Assembly: GCA_937949745.1 (NCBI GenBank)
Contig: CALECM010000050.1
Location: 1-5,848, forward strand
Source of the DNA: an uncultured Bacteroidales bacterium
Lineage (GTDB): Bacteria > Bacteroidota > Bacteroidia > Bacteroidales > WCHB1-69
DNA: 5,848 nt
Direction of reading: 5' to 3'
The position numbers and the translations under genes were made by a program. Below, piece after piece: positions 5,832 to 5,848 of this stretch (its first letter is position 1; each line of letters opens with the position of its first letter). The notes under the pieces were generated by a model. That model saw only the letters and a list, made by a program, of their open reading frames with translations. It did not search any database and was not told the DNA's origin.

Positions 5832-5848
5832 ATTTGTAAAATACAATA
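5832..5848 (+). repeat. Direct repeat of the window's first 17 bases
   Basis: It matches positions 1-17 with one mismatch. It follows the terminator and overlaps a TAAATTTG box (5829-5836) that fits the Bacteroidales -7 consensus, but no TTTG is found at the right distance upstream. If the pattern at the left end holds, another IS1-family copy should begin about 50 bases beyond the window. Confidence 0.5.

Overview
The window looks like a fragment of a Bacteroidales genome (Bacteroides/Parabacteroides-like). The reasons are the style of the Rhs core, signal peptides ending in F-A-Q or F-S-Q, one good match to the Bacteroidales promoter (TTTG, 20 nt, TAnnTTTG), and very AT-rich accessory genes. 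No species can be named from sequence alone. The region is a decayed Rhs polymorphic-toxin locus: two toxin/immunity cassettes bordered by broken IS1-family transposase genes. Everything recognisable reads on the + strand.

Layout. Positions 41-718 hold an IS1-family element whose N-terminal half is ruined by stops and a frameshift; its catalytic half (350-718) is still open. Six bases after its stop begins a 5'-truncated Rhs gene (725-2842): YD repeats, a hyperconserved core ending in DPNG, then a C-terminal domain resembling a JAB/JAMM metallopeptidase toxin. A signal-peptide protein (2839-3339) overlaps its stop by 4 nt and is the likely immunity protein. A terminator follows, then a candidate promoter, then an orphan cassette (3584-5212). 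The orphan repeats only about 240 nt of the Rhs core, continues into an HExxH zinc-protease-like domain, and runs with no stop codon into a second signal-peptide protein, the presumed immunity partner. Next come a tail with a terminator (5213-5397), a second IS1-family transposase gene cut off after 105 codons (5398-5712), and another similar tail with a terminator.

How it fits together. The first gene would be the last part of a cell-surface or secreted Rhs toxin. The second looks like a displaced alternative tip that could be exchanged into the first through the 89%-identical core segment. Both toxins look like metallopeptidases and both partners look exported, which suggests targets outside the cytoplasm. 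A ~19-bp motif is repeated in the same orientation at the IS starts and after the second cassette, and the last 17 bases of the window nearly match the first 17. The locus may therefore be built of repeated cassette/tail/IS units that extend beyond the window.
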